Assembly (NCBI GenBank): GCA_903882665.1
Contig: CAIRXW010000043.1
Coordinates: forward strand, 1-64,000
DNA: 64,000 nucleotides
Direction: 5' to 3'
DNA from: an uncultured Chlorobiaceae bacterium
Lineage (GTDB): Bacteria > Bacteroidota > Chlorobiia > Chlorobiales > Chlorobiaceae
The position numbers and the translations under genes were made by a program. The notes under the pieces are model-generated. The model had not been told where the DNA came from, did not search any database, and was given only the letters and a program-made list of their open reading frames with translations. Positions 26,761-34,364 of the stretch are shown in pieces (position 1 is the stretch's first letter; every line of letters starts with the position of its first letter).

Positions 26761-27285
26761 TCATTTTTTAATTCTTATTTCAAGGATACCGTTTATGTAT
26801 TTTTGTTGAATCGAACTCGTATCAGATTTAATCGGCAATAACAATTCCTTGCGGTAACTCTTTTTCATACTTTTCGTCGATATCTCAAGAATGTCATCTT
26901 TAAGATCAATAATAATATCCGACTCTTCAATGCCAGGCATTTCTGCAATTATGACAACTTCATCATCCTCATCAAACACATCAGTTATAGGTTCACGTTC
27001 CTCGTTGACCATGGGGCCTTTAGCTGTTTTAACTATGTTTCCGAAAGTCTCAACCTTTGGAGAACCTCCGACTGCTGATTTAATGGTAAATCCATAAACG
27101 CCTTTCATTCCTTTTTTCAACTGATCAAAATTGAGCTCTCCTTCGCGACTTACCGCTCCAGCCTGCTCAAGCTTACCTGCTAAATCGACCAATTTTTCAA
27201 TTCCCTTAAAAAGACCTCCCAAGCCAAGAAAATCGAACTCAGATTCTGATTCCCCTTTTCTGTTACTATCTTTTTCATATTTCAT
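26761..27285 (-). CDS. gvpH: Gas vesicle protein GvpH (Hsp20-like)
   Basis: A 174-residue protein. The N-terminal half is charged and contains FDFLGLGGLFKGIEKLVDLAGKLEQ. The C-terminal half is an alpha-crystallin/Hsp20-like sandwich: DEVVIIAEMPGIEESDIIIDLKDDILEI and LLLPIKSD...NGILEIRIKK. GvpH proteins of this type are small-heat-shock-like; in haloarchaea GvpH has been linked to control of gas vesicle gene expression and binding of Gvp proteins. It sits between gvpJ and the ArsA-like gene. Confidence 0.9.
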   Translation of the reverse strand: MKYEKDSNRKGESESEFDFLGLGGLFKGIEKLVDLAGKLEQAGAVSREGELNFDQLKKGMKGVYGFTIKSAVGGSPKVETFGNIVKTAKGPMVNEEREPITDVFDEDDEVVIIAEMPGIEESDIIIDLKDDILEISTKSMKKSYRKELLLPIKSDTSSIQQKYINGILEIRIKK

Positions 27286-27298
27286 GGTATACCCCCAC

Positions 27299-27598
27299 CT
27301 ATGTTGTTTTTGTCATCGCTTCCAGTTTCTCTACACGCTGCTGTAAATCATCCCGTAAAATCTGCTGTTCTTTGTCTTTGGCTTTCGTAGAAAGATATGG
27401 ATCTTCCTGCCACCAGTTTATACCCATCTCCATGGCCTTGTCAACTGATGCAATCAAAAGCCTTATCTTAATGGTCAACAAGTCTATATCGGCAATCTGT
27501 ATTTTTATATCTCCTGCAATTACAATACCTTTATCAAGAACCCTTTCGAGTATGTCCGCAAGACCAGTCGCATTAACAGCATGTTTTAATTCTGCCAT
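27299..27598 (-). CDS. gvpJ: Gas vesicle protein GvpJ
   Basis: A 99-residue GvpA homologue. GLADILERVLDKGIVIAGDIKIQIADIDLLTIKIRLLIASVDKA is the GvpA/J core, and it is followed by a 45-residue charged C-terminal tail (WWQEDPYLSTKAKDKEQQI), as in GvpJ. GvpJ is a minor wall component believed to form the conical tips. It lies 12 bp after the GvpV-like gene and 13 bp before gvpH. Confidence 0.9.
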   Translation of the reverse strand: MAELKHAVNATGLADILERVLDKGIVIAGDIKIQIADIDLLTIKIRLLIASVDKAMEMGINWWQEDPYLSTKAKDKEQQILRDDLQQRVEKLEAMTKTT

Positions 27599-27610
27599 GG
27601 TACAATAAAT

Positions 27611-27916
27611 TTAGTACTCTATTTGGATAGTTGTAAATCCAGGCTCTGAGTTTACCTCACCGTAATGGCGATTATTCTGATGATGAAGTAAATGAGAACT
27701 ATGCTCATAAATATTCTCGATAATTCTTAACCTGTTCTGGACATAATCAAGCCGGCATAATATTTTCGACTCTTCAGCCATTAACCGCTGTTTCTCCTTT
27801 TCAAGCATATACAACTCAAGAAAATCCGCAGTATCATTTTTCTTAATAGATGCCTTGGTAACGGTATGGAGAGTCTTGATATGACTGACACCCCTTTTAG
27901 GATTCATGATCGGCAT
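27611..27916 (-). CDS. Small basic coiled-coil protein, possibly GvpV-like
   Basis: A 101-residue protein that I do not recognise with certainty. It has an N-terminal basic segment (PKRGVSHIKTLHTVTKASIKK) followed by a helical, charged stretch (FLELYMLEKEKQRLMAEESK and RLDYVQNRLRIIENIYEHS) that should form a coiled coil. The layout recalls cyanobacterial GvpV, which also has an Arg/Ile-rich start and an LE-x-EK-x-R helix; this is an impression, not a demonstrated homology. It is tightly packed between gvpN (29 bp) and gvpJ (12 bp), so a gas vesicle role is likely. Confidence 0.6.
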   Translation of the reverse strand: MPIMNPKRGVSHIKTLHTVTKASIKKNDTADFLELYMLEKEKQRLMAEESKILCRLDYVQNRLRIIENIYEHSSHLLHHQNNRHYGEVNSEPGFTTIQIEY

Positions 27917-27945
27917 AATATCTCATTTGATTGTGGTTTATATAA

Positions 27946-28872
27946 CTATGAGTACAAGTCAATAAGCTCATTTACAATACCACGTACCCTCTCCTGATTT
28001 GTTTTGGATCCAACCCTGCTCGTCTCCGAAGTTAAAATATCCTGACAGACTCTTTTAAACATATCATTTGACTTGTCCGGCCTTGCTCCAAGAACATTCA
28101 ATGTTTTCGCTATCATGATCGAACCCCGGATGGTAGGGTCAAACTCGGTTTTTCCCGATTCACGCAACCCGCGGACAATTTTAACAATTATTTCGGCATC
28201 ATCAAGTGACATTCCTGATTTTGCATGAGTGATCATAAGCTCCGTCTCGTAATCAAAATAATCAAGATCCATGGTAACCATTCTGTCACGCAGTGCATCC
28301 TGGGTTCTGTTTACACCGGCATACTCCTCTGGATTCGAGGTAAATATCGCCCTGAATTCGGGATGAACCTTCATATAGTACTCTTCTTCATTTGATGATG
28401 AGGTGCTCAACATTTTTTCCTGAAGAATAGGAAGAAGGATATTGTTTGCTTCAGGACGCGAACGGGTAAATTCGTCATACACCAGGGTAAACCCTTTCTT
28501 GATTGCAATGGTAAGTCGATTGTTTACCCACTGCTTGGTCATGTCCTCTTCATACTTGTGAACAGAATGAATAAAATTGTCATCAAGCCTTCTGTATTTA
28601 TAACCCTGCTCACTTCCAATAAGATCAGATGTTTTGTATTCTGAATCGCCATGAATAATGACAACCGGTCGACCGATCTGGCTTGCAAGATGCAACGCGA
28701 CCGTCGTTTTCCCGGTGCCGGAGGGGCCCCTGAAATGAACGGGAAAGCCCGCTTTCATGTAGGTCAGACCACGGTTGGTTATATCCCTGATGTAGTCTGT
28801 CTCGACAAAATTTGGCATGGGCTTCGGCTCAAGCACTGTATTCATCTCATTATCATTTCCCTGGCGACGCAT
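27946..28872 (-). CDS. gvpN: Gas vesicle AAA+ ATPase GvpN
   Basis: A protein of about 300-308 residues of the MoxR/NorQ-like AAA+ class. FRGPSGTGKTTVALHLASQIGRP is Walker A, GFTLVYDEFTRSRPEANNILLPILQE is Walker B and sensor region, and FRAIFTSNPEEYAGVN...ALRDRMVTMDLDYFD is the conserved GvpN block. GvpN with GvpC supports growth of gas vesicles to full width. The frame starts at 28872; ATG 28845 (MNTVLEP) is an alternative start preceded by AGGGA. An 18-bp stem-loop lies upstream, between gvpN and the gvpC-like gene. Confidence 0.95.
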   Translation of the reverse strand: MRRQGNDNEMNTVLEPKPMPNFVETDYIRDITNRGLTYMKAGFPVHFRGPSGTGKTTVALHLASQIGRPVVIIHGDSEYKTSDLIGSEQGYKYRRLDDNFIHSVHKYEEDMTKQWVNNRLTIAIKKGFTLVYDEFTRSRPEANNILLPILQEKMLSTSSSNEEEYYMKVHPEFRAIFTSNPEEYAGVNRTQDALRDRMVTMDLDYFDYETELMITHAKSGMSLDDAEIIVKIVRGLRESGKTEFDPTIRGSIMIAKTLNVLGARPDKSNDMFKRVCQDILTSETSRVGSKTNQERVRGIVNELIDLYS

Positions 28873-28935
28873 AGTTACAGGCTATTTGAATTTTTATTGG
28901 ACCAATTCACTTAAAATCAACAGCTCAAAAACACA

Positions 28936-28981
28936 AAAGCAAGATAAGGGTTTTTTTGTCTACAAACCCTTATCTTGCTTT
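28936..28981 (-). terminator. 18-bp stem-loop after the gvpC-like gene
   Basis: AAAGCAAGATAAGGGTTT (28936-28953) and its exact reverse complement (28964-28981) are separated by 10 nt. On the minus strand it starts 11 bp after the gvpC-like stop and is followed by TTGTGTTTTTGAG. It should act as a terminator or leaky attenuator that splits the abundant structural genes from the accessory genes, or as an mRNA 3'-end stabiliser. Confidence 0.8.
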
Positions 28982-28992
28982 AATTTTGTTAT

Positions 28993-30162
28993 TTACTTAA
29001 TATTCTTCTTCGCTGGGTAGTAAAGATTTTCTACTTTTGAAACTTTCCCTGCATCCAGCAGACATTTTGCAGCAAAACCAATCTTCATCCTGGTTTCATG
29101 TAAAGGTTCTTCCATATCAGAAACCTTGACACCTTCATGATGACTATTGATGTACTGGAAAATTTTGTCTTCCAAAGTGATTTCATCGTGTACTGCTGGC
29201 GGCTCAATAGTGACAACCGGTGCCTTTTCCACAAAAACAGGCAACACTTTAATAACAGCAGGAGCTGGTTCAGCTTTTACTTCATGTTTTTCAACCGCTT
29301 TTTCCTCCATTTTTGGAGCGGCAACCTGCTCTCCACTCCTGATCGCCGCGATCTCTTCCTGCATTTTACTCCAATGCTCAGCTCCCTGTGATCTGTCTTT
29401 GGAATAACTGCCAAGCAGGCTCGAAGTGGATTTTCTCAACTCTGCAACTTCACTGCTGATCCGGTCAAACAACGCGTTATACTCCTTCAGCCTGTCTGCC
29501 TCACCATGGTTTAAATCATTTCTCAGCTCACGGGCAGCATTGAGATTTTCGTTACTGATCTCTGCAATTCTTTCCTGAATACTCTTCAGCAATGCATGGG
29601 TATACTCAAATCGTTCATTTCTTGTTTTGCTCAGCTCCGCCCTGAGCTCCTCCGTCATCTCCTTATGTTCACTGCCAAACTTTTCAAGCATTTCGTTTGT
29701 ATAATTGAAAATACTTGATACTTCATCACTTATTTTTCCAATGTACACCTCATACTCCGCCATTCTCGACTGCTCATTCTGTGTGCGTGACTTATTTTCT
29801 TCAGAGAAAAATTTGTCCAAATCACTTGCCAGCACCTTTCTTGCCTTCGAAAACTCTTTGATCAATGCGTTCGTTGACGACTTTGAACCCTTAACTTCCT
29901 TTTCGATGCCTTTGATATCTTTCTGTATGGAGCCAATCAACTGTCCATATTTGCTTATCCGCTCTTTTTCACCCGCAGCAAGATTACTCTTTAATTCAGC
30001 AGCATTCGCATTCAAGGTTGCGGCTGTATTTTCCTGCTCATGACGATACTGTTTCAGTTTGTTCTCAACAGTAGCAACAAGCTCCTGATTATCCCTGACG
30101 CGCCCTTTAAATGAAGAAAGCATCTCTTCACTCAAGCTTTTCATTTCATTAGCCAGTCCCAT
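28993..30162 (-). CDS. gvpC: GvpC-like coiled-coil repeat protein
   Basis: A 389-residue, mostly helical protein. Residues about 45 to 260 contain four degenerate repeats of roughly 40 to 60 residues with the theme A-E-L-x-x-x-L-x-x-G-E-x-x-R-x-x-x-Y (examples GEKERISKYGQLIGSIQKDI and GEADRLKEYNALFDRISSEV). That is the style of GvpC, the protein that wraps and stiffens gas vesicles. A Pro/Ala/Glu/Val-rich linker (about 295-325) follows, and the last 60 residues (ITLEDKIFQYINSHHEG to YYPAKK) look like a winged-helix fold. This C-terminal domain is not part of cyanobacterial GvpC. The gene is upstream of gvpN, the standard gvpC-gvpN order. Subfamily identity is an inference. Confidence 0.72.
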   Translation of the reverse strand: MGLANEMKSLSEEMLSSFKGRVRDNQELVATVENKLKQYRHEQENTAATLNANAAELKSNLAAGEKERISKYGQLIGSIQKDIKGIEKEVKGSKSSTNALIKEFSKARKVLASDLDKFFSEENKSRTQNEQSRMAEYEVYIGKISDEVSSIFNYTNEMLEKFGSEHKEMTEELRAELSKTRNERFEYTHALLKSIQERIAEISNENLNAARELRNDLNHGEADRLKEYNALFDRISSEVAELRKSTSSLLGSYSKDRSQGAEHWSKMQEEIAAIRSGEQVAAPKMEEKAVEKHEVKAEPAPAVIKVLPVFVEKAPVVTIEPPAVHDEITLEDKIFQYINSHHEGVKVSDMEEPLHETRMKIGFAAKCLLDAGKVSKVENLYYPAKKNIK

Positions 30163-30199
30163 CTTGCTCTCCGTTTTTGGTTAAGTATTACGAATAATC

Positions 30200-30802
30200 T
30201 TATTTGCTGATAATATATTTAGCATTTTTGATATCCCTGATACTGATATTATCGCCTTTTTCAAGTAATGATTCAAGATATACCATCACCTCTTTATGCA
30301 TTTCCTGAAAATCTGTCAATATTTTTATAACCGTCTCTTTTCTTTTTTCCTGTATCTCCGCAATTTGAGCCAGTTCTTCTTTCAGCAAGACATTTTTATC
30401 CGGAGAATCCGCTGCACAATAATCAGAAATATTTACTATTATATTTTTTAACGACTGGGTAAACTCCTTCTGGTCTTCTATAAAAGCAATAAAATGGTTT
30501 TTTGCATTGCGCTCTTTTTCATCAAGTAAACTATAGATATCACTCATGATGATATTATAATCTTTTTTTCGCAACGACTCTTTTTTTGCCAGTGCTTCAC
30601 AGAGTTTTGAACTTACATCATTCCGCCTCTCCTTCAGATATTCCAGGGAATGCTCAACACTGTCAACCAAAAAATGACACGACTCTTTAATATTCTCGGA
30701 ACTCTGGAACGCATTCTGAATTTTTTTTATCCTGATATCTTCTGAGTCACCGATATCTTCAGAAACAACCTTTTCCATAACTACCTCTTCTCTGATATCC
30801 AT
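30200..30802 (-). CDS. Gas-vesicle-cluster coiled-coil protein, unknown family
   Basis: A 200-residue acidic, helical protein (for example CHFLVDSVEHSLEYLKERR and LLKEELAQIAEIQEKRKETV). The last 25 residues (GDNISIRDIKNAKYIISK) look like a small beta/helix end. I do not recognise a family. It lies between gvpA and the gvpC-like gene, 37 bp from the latter, with an imperfect hairpin and an AT-rich gap of about 175 bp after gvpA. By position it could be a second GvpC-like shell protein or a regulator of wall strength. The ribosome site before ATG 30802 is weak; other ATGs follow at 30778 (MEKVV). Confidence 0.6.
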   Translation of the reverse strand: MDIREEVVMEKVVSEDIGDSEDIRIKKIQNAFQSSENIKESCHFLVDSVEHSLEYLKERRNDVSSKLCEALAKKESLRKKDYNIIMSDIYSLLDEKERNAKNHFIAFIEDQKEFTQSLKNIIVNISDYCAADSPDKNVLLKEELAQIAEIQEKRKETVIKILTDFQEMHKEVMVYLESLLEKGDNISIRDIKNAKYIISK

Positions 30803-30899
30803 CTCGACCTCATATTATATGCAATTAAACACCATCACTACCAACCGGTCAATATGCACCATCACCCAACTCTTCTCTTCGTTTTAGCGGTATAAATAA

Positions 30900-30956
30900 G
30901 TTCTTGGTAAATCATGCTCACAAGACATTATTGCCGGAGGATGCTTTAGCAAGAAC
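30900..30956 (-). terminator. Imperfect hairpin after gvpA (attenuator candidate)
   Basis: GTTCTTGGTAAATCAT (30900-30915) pairs at 14 of 16 positions with the reverse complement of ATGCTTTAGCAAGAAC (30941-30956). On the minus strand it is followed by TTATTTATA. It could partly stop transcription after gvpA and explain how gvpA outnumbers downstream products. Confidence 0.55.
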
Positions 30957-30978
30957 AATCATTTAACTGCCAGCACCC

Positions 30979-31185
30979 TTATGCTGCCTTTGCAGTCAGG
31001 CCGATTGCTTCAGCATACTTCAGGTAGGTCTCTACAGAGGCAACGACGACCCTTGCTTCGATAGCAAGAAGTTCGATACCGACAAGTGATACCCTTACCC
31101 ATGCATCGACAACGACGCCCTTGTCAAGGATACGATCAATAACCTCTACGAGGCTTGACGAGCCGATTGTTTTCTCTACTGCCAT
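30979..31185 (-). CDS. gvpA: Gas vesicle major structural protein GvpA (copy 2)
   Basis: A 68-residue hydrophobic wall protein, [20 protein letters not shown] at the start, with [20 protein letters not shown] in the centre and an AKAA C-terminus. GvpA forms the ribbed, water-excluding shell. The protein is identical to that of the upstream copy; the nucleotide sequences differ only at a handful of synonymous positions. The ribosome site GGAG (in CCGGAGATTTATC) precedes the ATG in both copies. Confidence 0.97.
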   Translation of the reverse strand: MAVEKTIGSSSLVEVIDRILDKGVVVDAWVRVSLVGIELLAIEARVVVASVETYLKYAEAIGLTAKAA

Positions 31186-31241
31186 GATAAATCTCCGGTT
31201 GTTTGTTTAAAAAAATGACACTTCATTCTGCAAAATCTCGC

Positions 31242-31448
31242 TTACGCTGCCTTTGCAGTCAAACCGATTGCTTCAGCATACTTCAGGTAGGTCTCTACAG
31301 AGGCAACGACGACCCTTGCTTCGATAGCAAGAAGTTCGATACCGACAAGTGATACCCTTACCCATGCGTCTACAACCACACCCTTGTCAAGGATACGGTC
31401 AATAACCTCTACGAGGCTTGACGAGCCGATTGTTTTCTCTACTGCCAT
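31242..31448 (-). CDS. gvpA: Gas vesicle major structural protein GvpA (copy 1)
   Basis: The promoter-proximal of two tandem genes for an identical 68-residue GvpA. The frame is open further upstream to 31541, but ATG 31448 with GGAG eight bases before it matches copy 2 and the family length. It lies 56 bp before copy 2 and about 75 bp after a sigma-54 promoter. Two copies give a high dose of the wall protein. Confidence 0.97.
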   Translation of the reverse strand: MAVEKTIGSSSLVEVIDRILDKGVVVDAWVRVSLVGIELLAIEARVVVASVETYLKYAEAIGLTAKAA

Positions 31449-31524
31449 GATAAATCTCCGGTTGTTGATACTTGATAATACCGTCTTGTAAAGAGAGGGA
31501 CGGCTTGCCTCACCAAAGAAGAGC

Positions 31525-31540
31525 TGCATATAGTGTGCCA
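31525..31540 (-). promoter_or_regulatory. Sigma-54 (-24/-12) promoter of gvpA
   Basis: On the minus strand the sequence TGGCACACTATATGCA matches the consensus TGGCAC-N5-TTGCA, with GG and GC separated by exactly ten bases and one mismatch in the -12 element. Predicted transcription begins near 31514, about 65 nt before the gvpA ATG. It fits with the NtrC-type regulator at the other end of the cluster. Confidence 0.8.
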
Positions 31541-31561
31541 CGGTAATAGAGCGTACTCATC

Positions 31562-31581
31562 AGCCGTCTGCAATAACGGCT
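31562..31581. promoter_or_regulatory. 6-bp inverted repeat upstream of the gvpA promoter
   Basis: AGCCGT and ACGGCT, eight bases apart, centred about 40 bp upstream of the -24 element. It could be a regulator site. It has no T-run in either direction. Confidence 0.3.
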
Positions 31582-31693
31582 AGACCATAGCATTAAAAGA
31601 TGATATCTATTTATTATTTATTTTCTGCCTGACGCTGTGGATCGATATATGCCTCGATAAGCCTGATTTTTTCCGTCAGAGAGCCGCACAGTT

Positions 31694-31713
31694 GTGCGAA
31701 TCGATGTTCGCAC
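31694..31713. promoter_or_regulatory. Candidate enhancer (UAS) palindrome for gvpA
   Basis: GTGCGAA, six bases, then TTCGCAC. It lies about 165 bp upstream of the sigma-54 promoter, the usual distance for an NtrC-type enhancer. An AT-rich tract (about 31600-31626) that could bend lies between the two. It is between the alkD stop and gvpA; without a T-run it is a poor terminator. Confidence 0.45.
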
Positions 31714-31739
31714 TGTCATTCAATGCACACTGCCGGGTC

Positions 31740-32450
31740 TTACAGGAGGCCTTTCAGGTAGTACTGTCGATGCTCTTCAGCAAATCGCTCAAGAGCATAT
31801 CGCAACATGACCCTTGGCATCCGCCGGTAATGCTGCAATAAAAAATCTTCCAAGGCAACCAGGTCGCGTTTGCCAACCTCCCTGAGCATCCAGCCAGTTG
31901 CCTTATGAATCAGCTCTTGAGTATCCTGAAGCAATTTTTCGGCGAGAGCAAGGGTATCGTGAAACTCTCCCCTGCGGATAAAATGAAAGGTTGCCAAAAC
32001 AGCAATCCGTCTCTCCCAGAGAGTTTCCGAATCGGCAAGCAGGTAAAGAGGTTTTCTTGGACGATGGAGCAGAAAACTCCCGACAATGTGCTCTGCCGAT
32101 ATGTCGACCAGATCCCAGTTGTTGATAAAGCGGGTATTGGCAAGATAGAGGTTGTAGATCTGCTCCCTCATCGATTCGTCGCCTTGGCCAAAACGACGCA
32201 TAAGCATCAAAAGGGCAAGCAGCCGATCTTCATGAAAAGCGGAAGCAAGCAGCCGGATAACCTCCGGCAACGGCGCATCATCAAGTGTACGGGAGAGCTT
32301 TCTCAATACCGGGACACGAATACCGCGAAAAAGGTCGCCCTCACCATACTCTCCGGGGCCTGTCTTGAAAAACCTCTGTGCAAACAGGGCATCCCCGGGA
32401 TTTGATAGTGCTTCAAGATTATGACGAATCATGGCAACGGTAACGCTCAT
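31740..32450 (-). CDS. alkD: DNA alkylation repair protein, AlkD family
   Basis: A 236-residue all-helical HEAT-like-repeat DNA glycosylase that removes alkylated bases. Typical blocks are GVRVPVLRKL-like GIRVPVLRKLSRTLDD, NNWDLVDISAEHIVGSFLL, WERRIAVLATFHFIRRGEF, THPLIHKATGWMLREVG-like ELIHKATGWMLREVGKRD and MPRVMLRYALERF. It starts at ATG 32450, 21 bp after uup, with which it probably forms an operon. Confidence 0.9.
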   Translation of the reverse strand: MSVTVAMIRHNLEALSNPGDALFAQRFFKTGPGEYGEGDLFRGIRVPVLRKLSRTLDDAPLPEVIRLLASAFHEDRLLALLMLMRRFGQGDESMREQIYNLYLANTRFINNWDLVDISAEHIVGSFLLHRPRKPLYLLADSETLWERRIAVLATFHFIRRGEFHDTLALAEKLLQDTQELIHKATGWMLREVGKRDLVALEDFLLQHYRRMPRVMLRYALERFAEEHRQYYLKGLL

Positions 32451-32471
32451 GACCTGATCCTTGTCAATCAG

Positions 32472-34364
32472 TTAGGCCTGTTCGGCAAGTTTGCTCCACC
32501 GGCTCATCTCCTTTTCAAGTTGCTGCTGCAACCCATGAAGCTCCGAACCAAGTTGCTGCTGCAAAGCAAAATCACTGCCAGCCGACGCAAGGCGTGCTGC
32601 TATCTCCGACTGACGGGTTTCAGCCTCATGAATCGAGCGCTCAAGCTGCTCCAGTTCGCGCTTCTCTTTACTGGTAAGCTTACTCTGCTTTGTCGACGCT
32701 ATCGCTGCCGGTTTCGGGAGCTCAGGCACTTTTTTCAACGGCTTTTTCTCACTCTTTGCTCCTTCCGACGCTTTCAGCTCAAGATAAACGGTGTAATTAC
32801 CAGGATAACGGCGGATAAGACCATTCTCCTCAAAGGCAAAAATATACTCAACAGTCCGATCAAGAAAATAACGATCGTGACTGACCACCATGAGGCAACC
32901 CTTATAGGTATCGAGATAATCCTCAAGCACACGAAGCGTTGGAATATCGAGATCGTTGGTAGGCTCATCAAGCAGGAGCACATTGGGCGAATCAATCAGT
33001 TGTTTAAGCAGATAAAGCCTCCGGCGCTCGCCTCCCGAAAGGGTCTTGATAAAACTATACTGGGTAGAGGGTGCAAAGAGAAATCGCTCAAGCATCTTCG
33101 AGGCCGAAAAGACCATACCATCCTTCGTCTTGATCTGCTCGGCATGTTCCTGAATATATTCGATCACCCGCTTGGAGTCGTCAAGTCCCCTGCTTTGCTG
33201 ATCGTAATAACCAATTTTCACCGTCTTGCCAAGATCAATATGGCCGCTGTCCGGCTTGACACGCCCGGTAATCATATCAAAAAGAGTGGTTTTTCCCGAA
33301 CCGTTCGGCCCGATAATACCAATGCGATCCCCCTTCTGCAGATGGTACTCGAACGACTGCAAGAGCAACTTCTCTCCGTAGGATTTCGAAACCTGATGGA
33401 ACTCAATAATTTTATCGCCCAGCCTTCCCGAGCCAAAACCGATCTCAAGCTCTTTCGCCTTCTCCTTTTTGGGAGCATAAACCAGACTTTCTGCCCGCAG
33501 CATCCGGGCCTTCTGCTTCGTCGTCCGAGCCTTGCAACCGCCCCGCATCCAGTCGAGCTCCTGGCGAACAAGGGCAGATCGCTTGCGGTCATCGCGTATC
33601 GCCTGCTCTTCCTGCTCAGCCTTCTGCACAAGATAGCTCGAATATCCTCCCGTATAGGTGACCGCCGTCCGGCCATCCATCTCAATCATGCGCGTAGCCA
33701 CACGATCGAGGAAATAACGATCATGCGTAATGAGCAGCACCGCGCCCTGATAGCGCCTGATATAATTCTCCAGCCACTCAACACTGTCGGCATCGAGATG
33801 GTTGGTCGGTTCATCAAGAATAAGCCCGTCACTCGGCACAACAAGCGCATGAGCCAGGGCCACCCGCTTGCGCTGCCCACCCGAAAGCGTCCCCATGAGT
33901 GCCGTAAGGTCGTAAAGACCGAGCTTGCCGAGCACCATTTTGGCATTCGATTCAAGCTCCCACGCACCACACACATCAAGCTCATGGGCAAGCCGGCTCA
34001 TCTTCTCGATCAACGAAGGATCCTCACTGTGCCGCGTTTCAAGCTCCTTGCAGACCACTTCATACTCATAAATCAGCTCCATGGCCTTATCGCTCGACTT
34101 CAAAATGGCCTCAAGCACCGTATCCTCCGCATTATAGGGCGAATCCTGCGGCAGATAGGCAATCCTCTTCTGGTTTGCCACCATCACCTTTCCCTTGTCG
34201 GGAGTTTCCACCCCGGCAAGAATTTTCAAAAGCGTACTCTTTCCACTCCCGTTCGCCCCGATAATACCAATCTTGTCGCGGTCATCAATGCCAAACGAAA
34301 CATCCTCAAACAAATGTTTCAGACCATATTTTTTCTCTAACCCCTCTACCGTTAAAAGCACCAT
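32472..34364 (-). CDS. uup: ABC-F ATPase, Uup type
   Basis: A 630-residue soluble protein with two ABC domains and no membrane segments. Domain 1 has GANGSGKSTLLKILAG, LSGGQRKRVALAHAL and GLILDEPTNHLD; domain 2 has GPNGSGKTTLFDMITG, LSGGERRRLYLLKQL and VLLLDEPTNDLD. A basic linker leads to a C-terminal coiled coil (SKEKRELEQLERSIHEAE to WSKLAEQ), the DNA/ribosome-binding domain characteristic of Uup. ABC-F proteins act on stalled ribosomes. It is upstream of alkD. Confidence 0.93.
   Translation of the reverse strand: MVLLTVEGLEKKYGLKHLFEDVSFGIDDRDKIGIIGANGSGKSTLLKILAGVETPDKGKVMVANQKRIAYLPQDSPYNAEDTVLEAILKSSDKAMELIYEYEVVCKELETRHSEDPSLIEKMSRLAHELDVCGAWELESNAKMVLGKLGLYDLTALMGTLSGGQRKRVALAHALVVPSDGLILDEPTNHLDADSVEWLENYIRRYQGAVLLITHDRYFLDRVATRMIEMDGRTAVTYTGGYSSYLVQKAEQEEQAIRDDRKRSALVRQELDWMRGGCKARTTKQKARMLRAESLVYAPKKEKAKELEIGFGSGRLGDKIIEFHQVSKSYGEKLLLQSFEYHLQKGDRIGIIGPNGSGKTTLFDMITGRVKPDSGHIDLGKTVKIGYYDQQSRGLDDSKRVIEYIQEHAEQIKTKDGMVFSASKMLERFLFAPSTQYSFIKTLSGGERRRLYLLKQLIDSPNVLLLDEPTNDLDIPTLRVLEDYLDTYKGCLMVVSHDRYFLDRTVEYIFAFEENGLIRRYPGNYTVYLELKASEGAKSEKKPLKKVPELPKPAAIASTKQSKLTSKEKRELEQLERSIHEAETRQSEIAARLASAGSDFALQQQLGSELHGLQQQLEKEMSRWSKLAEQA

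Noticed and set aside
30803-30899. Second sigma-54 promoter before the 200-residue coiled-coil gene
   Set aside because: The best candidate has nine rather than ten bases between the GG and GC elements and a poor -24 box.
31674-31713. Palindrome after alkD as a rho-independent terminator
   Set aside because: No T-run follows it on either strand, so an enhancer or other protein site is more likely.
32421-34340. Long plus-strand reading frame (639 codons) opposite uup
   Set aside because: It is the antisense of the well-supported uup gene; no motifs are present on this strand.
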